DNA from: Halapricum hydrolyticum
GTDB taxonomy: Archaea; Halobacteriota; Halobacteria; Halobacteriales; Haloarculaceae
Length of the DNA stretch: 64,000 nt
Direction of reading: 5' to 3'
Assembly (NCBI RefSeq): GCF_025517535.1
Contig: NZ_JAOPKC010000004.1
Span: 62,001 to 126,000, forward strand
Shown: positions 55,634 to 64,000 of the stretch, piece after piece
How positions within the stretch are numbered: the first letter of the stretch is position 1
Layout: each line of letters begins with the position of its first letter
Notes under the pieces: model-generated
What the model was told of the DNA's origin: nothing
The model's database searches: none
The model's input: only the letters and a program-made list of their open reading frames with translations
Translations under genes and position numbers: made by a program

Positions 55634-57430
55634 ATGAGTTCGGTACCGGAACGAAGCGACGTCGACACGGAGTACACGTGGGACCTCGAAGCGCTGTATG
55701 CCGACGACGACGAGTGGGAGGACGCCTTCGAGCAGGCAAGCGAACTGATCGGCGACCTGGCCGCCTATGAGGGACGAGCTACCGAAGACGCCGCGACGCT
55801 GCTCGACACCCTGGAGACCTTCGAGACGGTGATGCGACAGGTCGAGAACGTCGTCGCCTACGCCCGGATGCGCCGCGACGAGGACACCCGTGACAGCGAC
55901 TATCAGGCACTTTTCGCCCGCTCCCAGTCGCTGCACTCGCAAGCCAGCAGCGCCGCGAGCTTCCTCGACCCGGAAATCCAGAGCTGTACCCGCGAGGAGA
56001 TCGAGGCGATGATCGCGGAAGAGCCGGATCTCGAAGAGTACGAACACTACTTCGACGACGTTCTCCGGATGAAAGACCACACCCGCTCGGCAGAGGTCGA
56101 AGAGTTGCTGGCGGACCTTGGCGAGGTTCTGGGTGCACCGTCCGAGGTGTACAACATGCTGGCCAACGCGGACATGTCCTTCCCGAGCGTCGAGGACCCG
56201 CAGGAGGACGAGCCAGTCGAGATCACGCTCAACAACTTCACGACCCTGCAGAAACGCCAGGACCGTGCGTTCCGCCGAGAGGTCTACGAACAGTTCTACG
56301 ACGAGTGGGAGACGCTCCGCAACGCCGTCGGTGCGGCCCACAAGAACAGCGTCAAGACCGACGTCAAGACCGCGCGGGCGCGGAACTACGAGACCGCTCG
56401 CGAGGCCGCGCTGGACGGGCCGAACGTCCCGACAGAGGTCTACGATACGCTCGTCGAGACCGTCCGGGACAACCTCGATGCACTACACCACCACGCTGAC
56501 CTCAAGCGGCAGGTGATCGACGGCGACGGGTTGCGGATGTGGGACCTGTACGTCCCGCTGACGGAGACCGAGAGCCCCGAGATCGAGTACGAGCAGGCCT
56601 GCGAGTACGTCACCGAGGCCGTCGCGCCGCTGGGCGAGGACTACCAGTCGCGACTCGCGGAGGGACTCGAATCCCGGTGGGTCGACGTCTACGAGACCCG
56701 CGGCAAGCAGTCGGGGGCCTATTCCGGCGGCACTTACGAGTCCCAGCCGTACATCCTGATGAACTACCAGGACGACGTCGAGTCGATGTACACGCTGGCC
56801 CACGAACTGGGTCACTCGCTGCACAGCGAGTACACCAGCGACGAGCAACCCTTCGTCTACGCCGACTACGAGATATTCACCGCCGAGGTGGCCTCGACGG
56901 TCAACGAGACGCTGCTGACCCACCACCTGCTGGAGACCGTCGACGACGATCGGTTGCGCCGGCACGTCCTCAACGAGTACCTCGAACGGTTCCGTTCGAC
57001 GCTGTATCGCCAGACGATGTTCGCGGAGTTCGAGCAGCGAACCCACGAACTCGCCGAGGCTGGCGAGGCGCTGACCGCCGAGCGACTCGACGGGATCTAC
57101 GCCGACCTCAAAGGCGAGTACTACGAACCCGCGGAGCTCGACGACCGGATCGCTCGCGAGTGGATGCGCATTCCGCACTTCTACCGGGCGTTCTACGTCT
57201 ACCAGTACGCCACCGGCATCTCGGCGGCGGCCGCACTGGTCGAGTCGATCCTCGACGGGGACGACCCCGACGCGGCCGACCGCTATATCGAGTTCCTCTC
57301 GCAGGGATCGCGGGCCTACCCGCTGGAACTGCTGCGCGACGCCGGCGTCGACATGGCCGAACCCGACCCGGTCGAGGCGGCGACCGACATCTACGCCGAG
57401 TACCTCGCGGAGATGGAATCGCTGCTCTAG
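55634..57430 (+). CDS. pepF: Oligoendopeptidase F (M3B metallopeptidase)
   Basis: 598 residues. Zinc site: AHELGHSLHSEYTSDEQPFV (HExxH at about 390-394) with the third ligand in a following YADYEIFTAEVASTVNE stretch. The all-helical N-terminal half (YTWDLEALYADDDEWEDAFE) and the C-terminal ARE-rich part (RIPHFYRAFYVYQYATGISA) are typical of PepF, which cleaves short peptides in the cytoplasm. Full length for the family (about 600). It stands alone, with the start at 55634 after the element scar. Confidence 0.95.
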   Translation: MSSVPERSDVDTEYTWDLEALYADDDEWEDAFEQASELIGDLAAYEGRATEDAATLLDTLETFETVMRQVENVVAYARMRRDEDTRDSDYQALFARSQSLHSQASSAASFLDPEIQSCTREEIEAMIAEEPDLEEYEHYFDDVLRMKDHTRSAEVEELLADLGEVLGAPSEVYNMLANADMSFPSVEDPQEDEPVEITLNNFTTLQKRQDRAFRREVYEQFYDEWETLRNAVGAAHKNSVKTDVKTARARNYETAREAALDGPNVPTEVYDTLVETVRDNLDALHHHADLKRQVIDGDGLRMWDLYVPLTETESPEIEYEQACEYVTEAVAPLGEDYQSRLAEGLESRWVDVYETRGKQSGAYSGGTYESQPYILMNYQDDVESMYTLAHELGHSLHSEYTSDEQPFVYADYEIFTAEVASTVNETLLTHHLLETVDDDRLRRHVLNEYLERFRSTLYRQTMFAEFEQRTHELAEAGEALTAERLDGIYADLKGEYYEPAELDDRIAREWMRIPHFYRAFYVYQYATGISAAAALVESILDGDDPDAADRYIEFLSQGSRAYPLELLRDAGVDMAEPDPVEAATDIYAEYLAEMESLL

Positions 57431-57535
57431 GCCTCGGGCCACCGTGCCCGAGGCTGTTCACTCGCGGTTGCGGTATCGATACTGCAACCGCGACCCAAAG
57501 GCACTTTTCCCTGTATCGAATAGATCCACTACCAG

Positions 57536-58756
57536 ATGTCTCGCAGTCCCTCGCTCCCGGACCGACCTACCCTGGATCTCGATCCCGACATGTCGCCGTC
57601 CGAACGACTGGCGGCGCTGCACGAACACTTCTCAGAGGTCCAGCGGGTGAACCGTGAGCTCCAACAGCAACTGACCGCGGCCAAAGAGCGCCAGGACGAC
57701 CTGATCGAGCAAGTCGACAAACTCGAGCGCCAGAACGAGACGCTCAAGACCTCGTCGCTGTACATCGCGACGGCCGAGGAGTTGCTGGACGATGGTGTCG
57801 TGATCAAACAGCACGGGAACAACCAGGAAGTGCTGACAGAGGTGTCGCCGCAGTTGCGCTCGGAGATCGACGCCGGCGACCGGGTCGCGATCAACGACTC
57901 GTTTACGGTCAAACAGACCCTCGAAAGCGAGACTGACGCCCGCGCGCAGGCAATGCAGATCGATTCGTCGCCCGACGTGACCTACGACGACATCGGCGGG
58001 CTCGAAAGCCAGATCCGCGAGGTTCGGGAAGCCGTCGAGGAACCGCTACTCAACGCCGAGCAGTTCCGTGAGGTCGGGATCGACCCGCCCAGCGGCGTCC
58101 TGCTGCACGGCCCGCCCGGCACGGGCAAGACGATGCTCGCCAAGGCCGTCGCCAACGAGACCGACGCCACGTTCATCAAGATGGCCGGCTCGGAGCTGGT
58201 CCAGAAGTTCATCGGCGAGGGCGCGAAACTCGTCCGGGATCTGTTCGAGCTTGCTTCCGAGCGCGAGCCAGCGATCGTCTTCATCGACGAGATCGACGCG
58301 ATCGCGAGCAAGCGGACCGAATCGAAGACCTCCGGCGACGCGGAGGTCCAGCGGACGATGATGCAACTCCTCTCGGAGATGGACGGTTTCGAGGACCGTG
58401 GTGAGATCCGGATCATCGCCGCCACCAACCGCTTCGACATGCTCGACCGGGCGATCCTCCGGCCCGGCCGCTTCGACCGCCTCATCGAGGTGCCAAAGCC
58501 CGACTTCGAGGGCCGCGAGCGGATCCTGGAGATCCACACCCGCGAGATGAACCTCGCCGATAGCGTCGCCCTCGCCGAGTGGGCCGACGAAACCGCCGGG
58601 TTCACCGGCGCGGAACTGGCCAGCCTCACGACCGAGGCCGGTATGTTCGCTATTCGAGACGGCCGCATCGAGGTCGAATCCGAGGACTTCGCGGACGCCA
58701 TCGAGAAGGTCGAAGCCGCCGACGGGGACGTCGGCATACCGGTCGCGTTCTACTAA
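57536..58756 (+). CDS. pan: Proteasome-activating nucleotidase PAN
   Basis: 406 residues. An N-terminal coiled coil (about 30-75) and OB domain precede the AAA+ module: Walker A GPPGTGKT (192-199), pore loop KFIGEG (224-229), Walker B IVFIDEIDAI (Asp251/Glu252), SRH RPGRFDRLI. It unfolds proteins for the 20S proteasome. The C-terminal tripeptide is AFY, where family members that open the gate end in HbYX; the penultimate position here is Phe instead of Tyr. Haloarchaea often have two PANs; this is one of them. Confidence 0.95.
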   Translation: MSRSPSLPDRPTLDLDPDMSPSERLAALHEHFSEVQRVNRELQQQLTAAKERQDDLIEQVDKLERQNETLKTSSLYIATAEELLDDGVVIKQHGNNQEVLTEVSPQLRSEIDAGDRVAINDSFTVKQTLESETDARAQAMQIDSSPDVTYDDIGGLESQIREVREAVEEPLLNAEQFREVGIDPPSGVLLHGPPGTGKTMLAKAVANETDATFIKMAGSELVQKFIGEGAKLVRDLFELASEREPAIVFIDEIDAIASKRTESKTSGDAEVQRTMMQLLSEMDGFEDRGEIRIIAATNRFDMLDRAILRPGRFDRLIEVPKPDFEGRERILEIHTREMNLADSVALAEWADETAGFTGAELASLTTEAGMFAIRDGRIEVESEDFADAIEKVEAADGDVGIPVAFY

Positions 58757-58842
58757 CGCCTGGGTGGCCTGGCCGCAATCTATTGTCTGTTCGGTTATAG
58801 TTTCCCCGAACGTTGACGGTCCCTCCGTGTGAATACTCAACT

Positions 58843-59271
58843 ATGGGCAAGCACATTTTGATCCCGGTCGACGGGTCCGAGCAGGCCCACAGAGCGTGTG
58901 AGTTCGTCGCCGAGGACTACCCTGACGCCGACGTGACGCTGTTGCACATTATCAATCCTGCGGAGGCCGGCTACAGCGTCCAGGCGGGGCTCCCGACGTT
59001 CTCCGAGGAGTGGTACGAGCGCCAGAAAGAGCGCGCCGAGGAGATCTTCGAGGAGGTCGAGCCGGACCTGGAGGGTGGAGGCGGTTCGGTCGACCGGGAG
59101 ACCGAGATCGGCAAGCCCACCAACACGATCGTCGAGTTCGCCGAGATGAACGACATCGATCAGATCGTGATGGGCAGCCACGGTCGGTCGGGCGTCTCGC
59201 GGATCCTGCTGGGTAGCGTCGCCGAGACGGTCATCAGGCGCTCGCCGGTTCCCGTGACCGTCGTTCGGTGA
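58843..59271 (+). CDS. Universal stress protein (UspA family)
   Basis: 142 residues from ATG 58843 (MGKHILIPVDGSEQAHRACE). The ATP loop is complete: MGSHGRSGVSRILLGSVAET, which fits G-x2-G-x9-G(S/T). Middle part SVQAGLPTFSEEWYERQKER is typical of haloarchaeal members. Cytoplasmic, probably a dimer. Not linked in an operon; about 85 bases follow pan. Confidence 0.9.
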   Translation: MGKHILIPVDGSEQAHRACEFVAEDYPDADVTLLHIINPAEAGYSVQAGLPTFSEEWYERQKERAEEIFEEVEPDLEGGGGSVDRETEIGKPTNTIVEFAEMNDIDQIVMGSHGRSGVSRILLGSVAETVIRRSPVPVTVVR

Positions 59272-59348
59272 CAGCCGTGCGGTGACGTTCGGACTGCCTG
59301 CGAACCGAACCCGTCACGCTAATACCCGACGCCGGAAAACGGGGAGAT

Positions 59349-61103
59349 ATGTTACTCTCCCTGCGCGCGGAGGTCGAGGACGCCCTCGCGACTGCCTTGG
59401 CGGCGCTCGATCTCCCGTCCGACGATCTGGGTATCGAGACGCCCCCCGAGGACGTGCCGGCCGTCCTGGCTTCCAGCGTGGCCTACCGACTGGCGAGCGA
59501 AGCCGGCGCGCCGCCGCCCGAGATCGCCGCGAATATCGTCGAGGCGATCGACGCCGCCGACTACGAGTACATCGGCGCGCTCCGCCAGCAGGGGCCGTAC
59601 GTCAACGTCCTGCCGAGCGACAGGTACCTCGAAGCCACCGTCGAAGCCGCACAGGACGAGGCGTTCGGAACCCTGCCCGACCGGGAGACGAGCGTCGTCG
59701 TCGAACACACGTCGGCGAACCCGACGGGGCCGGTTCACGTCGGCCGCGCCCGAAACCCGATCATCGGCGACGCTCTGGCGCGCGTGCTCGAGTACGCCGG
59801 CTACGACGTCGAGCGTCACTACTACGTCAACGACGCCGGCCGCCAGATCGCCGTGTTCACCTGGGCCTACGAGACCTTCGACGAGTCGGACCTGCCGGAA
59901 CCGGACCGTGATTCTCCCGAGTACGAGATGGTCCGGTACTACCGCAAGGGGAACACGTACCTCGAGGAGGCGGCTGATGACGCCGTCGAGGATGCCGAAG
60001 CCGAGATCCAGGCGATCCTCCAGGGACTGGAGGACGGCGACGAGGAGACCTACGAACGCGTCTCGGAGGTCGTCGACACGGTCCTCTCGGGGATGACCGC
60101 CACGCTGGAGCGGCTCCCCGCCGAATTCGACGAGTTCGTCAAGGAGACGCGGTTCATGCGCGACGGCACGACCGACGACGTTGTCGACCGGCTGCAGGAC
60201 CTCGAAGCGGCGGTCTACGAGGAGGACGCCTGGCAGCTGGATCTGCCCGAGATCGAGAAGAACCTGGTCTTCCTGCGCGCGGACGACACGTCGCTGTACA
60301 CCACGCGTGATCTGGCGCATCACGAATGGAAGTTCGACAACTTCGATCGTGCCGTGACGGTTCTGGGCGAGGACCACAAGCTCCAGGCCGAACAGCTCGT
60401 CGCCACGCTCGATCTCCTGGACCACGACACGGAGCAGCTCGAGCAGGTCTTTTACTCGTGGGTCAATCTCCCGGAGGGCGGGATGAGCACGCGCGAGGGG
60501 ACCGGCGTCGACCTCGACGATCTGCTGGACGAGGCGATCGACCGCGCTCGTGAGGAGGTCGAGGACCGCCTGGACGATCGCCTGCGCGACGACCACCTCG
60601 AGGCGGACGACATCGAGCGGATCGCCCACCAGGTCGGGATCGGTGCCGTCCGGTACGACATCGTCGCCAAACAGCCCACGAAGGGGATCACCTTCGAGTG
60701 GGACCGGGCGCTTGACTTCGAGGCCCAGTCGGCCCCGTACGTCCAGTACGTCCACGCGCGCTGCTGTGGGATTCTCGGCGAGGCTGCATCGGCCGGTCAC
60801 GAGGTTCCCGGGGAGGTCGACATCGACGCGCTCGAAACCGACGCGGCTCGCGATCTCGTCAGGGAAATCGCCCGCTTCCCGGCCGTGATCGAGGAGGCGG
60901 CCGACGACCTGCGTCCGCACGTCGTCGCGACCTACACGCGCGACCTCGCCGAGGCGTTCAACACCTTCTACCGGGAGTGTCCGGTGCTGACCGCGGACGA
61001 TCCCGAAACGCGCGCCGCTCGGCTGGCCGTCGTCGCCGGGTCCCGAAACGCGGTCGCAAACGCGCTTGACGCGCTCGGCGTGGCTGCCCCCGATTCGATG
61101 TAA
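59349..61103 (+). CDS. argS: Arginyl-tRNA synthetase
   Basis: 584 residues of a class I synthetase. The HIGH equivalent is HTSANPTGPVHVGRARNPII (about 121-140), and the KMSKS loop is LPEGGMSTREGTGVDLDDLL. The N-terminal Arg-S add-1 domain (about 1-100) and the C-terminal anticodon-binding domain (about 470-584: ARDLVREIARFPAVIEEAAD) are present. It charges tRNA-Arg. A TATA-like ctaata lies about 29-34 bases before the ATG. An opposing open frame (60968-61402) overlaps its last 136 bases. Confidence 0.97.
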   Translation: MLLSLRAEVEDALATALAALDLPSDDLGIETPPEDVPAVLASSVAYRLASEAGAPPPEIAANIVEAIDAADYEYIGALRQQGPYVNVLPSDRYLEATVEAAQDEAFGTLPDRETSVVVEHTSANPTGPVHVGRARNPIIGDALARVLEYAGYDVERHYYVNDAGRQIAVFTWAYETFDESDLPEPDRDSPEYEMVRYYRKGNTYLEEAADDAVEDAEAEIQAILQGLEDGDEETYERVSEVVDTVLSGMTATLERLPAEFDEFVKETRFMRDGTTDDVVDRLQDLEAAVYEEDAWQLDLPEIEKNLVFLRADDTSLYTTRDLAHHEWKFDNFDRAVTVLGEDHKLQAEQLVATLDLLDHDTEQLEQVFYSWVNLPEGGMSTREGTGVDLDDLLDEAIDRAREEVEDRLDDRLRDDHLEADDIERIAHQVGIGAVRYDIVAKQPTKGITFEWDRALDFEAQSAPYVQYVHARCCGILGEAASAGHEVPGEVDIDALETDAARDLVREIARFPAVIEEAADDLRPHVVATYTRDLAEAFNTFYRECPVLTADDPETRAARLAVVAGSRNAVANALDALGVAAPDSM

Positions 61104-61402
61104 TCCTCGGCAGTCGACTCGTTGTCGAAGTCACTGGAGGCGATCGTCTCGCGCTGATCGGCATCACTGGGAGTCGTCGACTCGCTGTCGGCACCCGTCA
61201 CGTTTTCGGCGGTCGTGTACGGGCCCTGGTACACTTCGCTCAGCTGTATCGGCGTTCCGCACGCGTTACAGGCGTCGAACTCTTGCAGCTCCGTCGACGG
61301 CTGGACGGCAGGTGTGATCGTTGCCGGAGTCAGCCCCAGAACGAGCAAGGCGAGCACCGACACCAACACGACTTCGTAGCGCTGGTCCGGGCCGACGTCC
61401 AT
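60968..61402 (-). CDS. Putative exported protein, overlapping the argS 3' end
   Basis: 144 residues from ATG 61402 (MDVGPDQRYEVVLVSVLALL), with one N-terminal hydrophobic helix, a CNACG segment and Thr/Ser/Asp-rich remainder. Its last 45 codons run antisense to the end of argS (convergent overlap of 136 bases), which is rare here and its composition is poor there (FRDPATTASRAARVSGSS). The upstream part, from 61402 to about 61110, looks genuine. The true stop may have been lost by frameshift, so the end is uncertain. Confidence 0.45.
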   Translation of the reverse strand: MDVGPDQRYEVVLVSVLALLVLGLTPATITPAVQPSTELQEFDACNACGTPIQLSEVYQGPYTTAENVTGADSESTTPSDADQRETIASSDFDNESTAEDYIESGAATPSASSAFATAFRDPATTASRAARVSGSSAVSTGHSR

Positions 61403-61548
61403 GCGCGTTCCTACCGGCTCCGGTTCGGTAGGTTTCCAGCCCCGATATCGGGGGCCAAGTGTTCGCAGCCGGTCAGAACGGTGCGCGAGTCGTCTGGATC
61501 GTTTCCACACCCGGGAGACCACTCACCCGGACAACACGAACAGTGGTC

Positions 61549-61932
61549 CTACTTGATTCGCTCTCGAAGGTCGTCGAGTTCGGCCTGCAGCTTGTCGATT
61601 GCCTCCGTGGCCTCGGCTTTGGCGCCCTCGCTCAGTTCCGTCGTTTTCGCCCGGAGCGTCTCTATGCTGTCTTCGAGGTCGTCGAACGCTTCGTTCGCCT
61701 CGTGTCGCAACTCTTCGCTTGTCTCCTTGGATTCGTCGAGCACCTCGTCGAGTTCGTCTCTTGTCCGGTCCTGCAGTGCGTCGAGTCGATCGTCCAGCCG
61801 GTCGATCGTCGTTTGCACCTCCGTGCGGAGTTGCTCGCCGGCCCCCTGGGACTCGTCGACAGCCTCGTTCACTTCCTGGCGCACGCGATCGATACGCTGT
61901 CGGAGCCGCTGTGCAATGCTGCCATCACTCAT
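61549..61932 (-). CDS. Coiled-coil protein of unknown function
   Basis: 127 residues, nearly all helical heptads, strongly charged (Asp/Glu/Arg): MSDGSIAQRLRQRIDRVRQE then TIDRLDDRLDALQDRTRDEL and AIDKLQAELDDLRERIK. It resembles small haloarchaeal coiled-coil proteins of the kind used as spacers or scaffold parts. No membrane helix, no cysteine. It lies between the putative exported protein and topA, in the same direction as topA. Function is unknown. Confidence 0.8.
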   Translation of the reverse strand: MSDGSIAQRLRQRIDRVRQEVNEAVDESQGAGEQLRTEVQTTIDRLDDRLDALQDRTRDELDEVLDESKETSEELRHEANEAFDDLEDSIETLRAKTTELSEGAKAEATEAIDKLQAELDDLRERIK

Positions 61933-61979
61933 GGGTCAGTTACAATTCGTCCGAGCGAGCTAATAAATGAGGGGGCGAT

Positions 61980-64000
61980 TCACGCCTTGATGTCGGCTTG
62001 CCAGTCGCGGATCTGGTCGGCACTCACGCCCCGGACCTGCTCGGCGATCGCGTCGGGTTCGACCCCGGCAAGGTCGGCTGGCGATTCGACGCCGGCCGCG
62101 GAAAGTTTCTCGGCGGTCTTCGATCCGACGCCGTCGAGGTCTTCCAGGTCTTCGACGGCGTTGCGAGCCTGATACTCCTCGTAGTTGCAGATCGGACAGC
62201 CCAGTTCCCAGGGCTCGTCGTCCCCGTCGACGACGTGCAAGTGCGGGAGATCGTGCTCCTCGCAACGCTCGTCCTGGATCTCGATCTCGCCGCGACGGGG
62301 CAAGGGCAGCGAGTACTCACACTCCGGATAGCGGGTACAGCCCACGAGTCGCGAGCCGGACCGGAGGTGCTTGATCGCCAGTTCGCCTCCGTGTTCCGCA
62401 CCACATTCAGGACAGTCACCGATGATACGGTCCTCGTTCTCGTCGGCGGCTTCGGCCTGACAGCGCGGACAGCCGTGGACGAAGGTATCGCTGCCGGCGA
62501 GCATCTTGACCTTGTGGGTGTCGTGTTCTTCACAGACCTCGTCCATCACGAGCGGTTCGCCCTTCGAGGGCAGCGGGAGCGTGTACTCACACTCGGGGTA
62601 GCCGTCACAGCCGACGAAGTACGACCCGTATCGCGACTGGCGGATCACCAGATCCGAGCCGCAGTTCGGACAGGAGCCGATCGTCCGGTCTTCCTTGAGC
62701 GACTCCTGGAGGTGTTCGCCGACCGCCTCCCGGGAGTCGTGCAGTTCCTCGAAGACGCGTTCGAGCATCTCCCGGGACTCGTCGGTCACTTCATCGAGCG
62801 TGGCCTCGCCGTTGGCGATGGCAGTCATGTCTTTTTCCAGCTGGGCGGTCATCTCCTCGCTGACGATCAACTCGGCGAAGGCCTCGGCGGCGTCGACGAC
62901 CGCCTTCGCCAGCGCGGTCGGCCGCGGTGGATCGCCGTCGATATACCCCCGATCGTAGAGTTTCTCGAGAGTTCCGTGGCGCGTCGCCTTGGTGCCGATG
63001 CCCATCTCCTCCATCCTGGAGATGAGCCGTGACTGCCCGTACCGCCGTGGCGGCTGGGTCTGCTTGGCCTGGAGTTCGACGTCTTCGATCGCCAGTTGCT
63101 CGCCCTCCTGTACGTCGGGAACGTGGGTCTCGCTGGCGCTGGAGTAGGGGTAGACCTCGTGATACCCCGCCTCGATCAGGCGCTTGCCGTTGGCCTTCAG
63201 CCGCAGTCCCTCGGCGTCGGCCACCACCCGCAGGTGTTCCCAGGTCGCGGGCCGGGCGACCGTCGCGAAGAAGCGCCGGACGACAAGCTCGTAGATCTCC
63301 CACTCGCCATCGCTGAGTTCGTTCCGATCGGGGAACTCGCCGGTCGGGTGGATCGGCGGGTGATCGGTCGACTCGGTGTCGCCGCGGGTCGGCTCGATGT
63401 CGCCCTGCCCCAGCAGTGCCGTCGCGTCCTCGCCGAAGGGGCTCGTCCCGGTGAACGACTCGAGCAGCTCCGCGGGATCGAGGTCGTCGGGATAGACGGT
63501 GTTGTCCGTCCGGGGGTAGGTGACGTACCCGGCGGTGTACAGCTCCTCGGCGATCGACATCGCCCGCTGGGCCGAGTAGCCGAGCGATCCGGCGGCCTGG
63601 ATGAACGCGGTGGTGTTGAACGGCGCGGGCGGGGCGTCCGTCCGGGTTCGCCGGCGGACGCTCTCGACCGTGGCAGTTTCCTGGACGCGCAGGTGCCCGA
63701 AGACCCGGTCGGCCTCGCTCTCCTCCCAGATGCGTTCGGCCTCGCTGCCGTCGTCGTCGTAGAAGTACTGCGCCTCGAAGCCGGATCCGTTCTTCGCCAA
63801 CTCGGCGACGATCTCCCAGTAGTCGTCGGGGTCGAACGCCTCGATCTCGCGTTCGCGATCGACGATCAGCTTCAGCGTCGGCGACTGCACCCGGCCGACA
63901 GAGATGAAATCGTCACCCAGCTGCCGAGCCGAAAGCGAGAGGAACCGCGTCAGCGCCGCCCCCCAGATGAGATCGATAACCTGTCGGGCCTCGCCCGCCG
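61980..64000 (-). CDS. topA: DNA topoisomerase I (type IA), partial: C-terminal 673 residues
   Basis: The frame runs off the right edge. The active-site Tyr lies in YTAGYVTYPRTDNTVYPDDL (Tyr codon 63516-63518). The toprim N-terminus is beyond the window; visible from the edge are RFLSLSARQLGDDFISVGRV. The C-terminal region has four Cys-rich zinc motifs (CPNCGSDLVIRQSRYGSYFV, CEEHDTHKVKMLAGSDTF.., CPECGAEHGGELAIKHLRSG, CEEHDLPHLHVVDGDDEPWE) and ends with a helix-hairpin-helix pair (DLDGVGSKTAEKLSAAGVES). It relaxes negative supercoils. Confidence 0.96.
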   Translation of the reverse strand, partial: AGEARQVIDLIWGAALTRFLSLSARQLGDDFISVGRVQSPTLKLIVDREREIEAFDPDDYWEIVAELAKNGSGFEAQYFYDDDGSEAERIWEESEADRVFGHLRVQETATVESVRRRTRTDAPPAPFNTTAFIQAAGSLGYSAQRAMSIAEELYTAGYVTYPRTDNTVYPDDLDPAELLESFTGTSPFGEDATALLGQGDIEPTRGDTESTDHPPIHPTGEFPDRNELSDGEWEIYELVVRRFFATVARPATWEHLRVVADAEGLRLKANGKRLIEAGYHEVYPYSSASETHVPDVQEGEQLAIEDVELQAKQTQPPRRYGQSRLISRMEEMGIGTKATRHGTLEKLYDRGYIDGDPPRPTALAKAVVDAAEAFAELIVSEEMTAQLEKDMTAIANGEATLDEVTDESREMLERVFEELHDSREAVGEHLQESLKEDRTIGSCPNCGSDLVIRQSRYGSYFVGCDGYPECEYTLPLPSKGEPLVMDEVCEEHDTHKVKMLAGSDTFVHGCPRCQAEAADENEDRIIGDCPECGAEHGGELAIKHLRSGSRLVGCTRYPECEYSLPLPRRGEIEIQDERCEEHDLPHLHVVDGDDEPWELGCPICNYEEYQARNAVEDLEDLDGVGSKTAEKLSAAGVESPADLAGVEPDAIAEQVRGVSADQIRDWQADIKA

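Overview
The window reads as one chromosomal segment of a halophilic archaeon (class Halobacteria). The evidence is: GC-rich DNA with strong G/C third-position bias; acidic, Asp/Glu-rich proteins throughout; an RNA polymerase beta subunit split into B'' and B'; archaeal PolB, EF-2, PAN and SufCBD; many haloarchaea-only small families; and short leaders with TATA-like boxes about 25 bases upstream of several start codons. I cannot name a genus from the sequence alone; a member of the Haloarculaceae is only a guess.

Layout. 0-9 kb: a truncated unknown gene, a 7TM-PAS histidine kinase, an AhpD-like protein, a GT2 glycosyltransferase, an archaeal GlmU-type nucleotidylyltransferase, tRNA-Gly(UCC) with a decayed trailer region, a Trm9-like methyltransferase and several small haloarchaeal families. 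9-15 kb: three universal stress proteins, a GNAT acetyltransferase, a DHH/RecJ-like phosphoesterase with a duplicated 3' end, an IS1341-type TnpB element with a small ribbon-helix-helix partner, and OsmC. 15-25 kb: DNA polymerase B carrying two inteins (pol-b and pol-c sites), then sufCBD for Fe-S cluster assembly and tRNA-Asp(GUC). 25-41 kb: the transcription/translation block rpoH-rpoB''-rpoB'-rpoA'-rpoA''(mini-intein)-nusA-rpsL-rpsG-...-fusA, interrupted by a secreted protein, a PQQ-type sugar dehydrogenase, DUF5781 and a membrane protein. 41-46 kb: a DUF5787 nuclease-like protein and the electron-transfer-flavoprotein operon etfBA-fixC-fixX. 46-55 kb: a nicotinamidase-like hydrolase and a nicotinate phosphoribosyltransferase (NAD salvage), a pair of Hvo_1808-type surface proteins, an M28 peptidase and a cysteine desulfurase. 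55-64 kb: a TnpB-element scar, oligoendopeptidase F, PAN, a stress protein, ArgS, two small proteins and the 3' part of topoisomerase I.

Functional themes. Most of the window is housekeeping information processing (PolB, RNAP, S12/S7, EF-2, ArgS, TopA). Fe-S assembly is served by SufCBD and could receive sulfur from the cysteine desulfurase; clients in the window include FixX. EtfBA-FixCX would pass electrons from flavoprotein dehydrogenases to quinone. PAN, PepF, the M28 peptidase and the surface proteins form a proteolysis group.

The less expected structure lies between genes. Both tRNA genes are followed by a module with a copy of the tRNA 3' end and T-arm-like inverted repeats. Two 77-bp inverted-repeat elements each end inside the stop codon of an opposing gene. 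Upstream of fusA is an array of about 78-bp tandem repeats. A short EF-2-like peptide sequence lies upstream of sufC. Two loci carry stacked TnpB right-end hairpins, and three inteins fall within 18 kb in replication and transcription genes.
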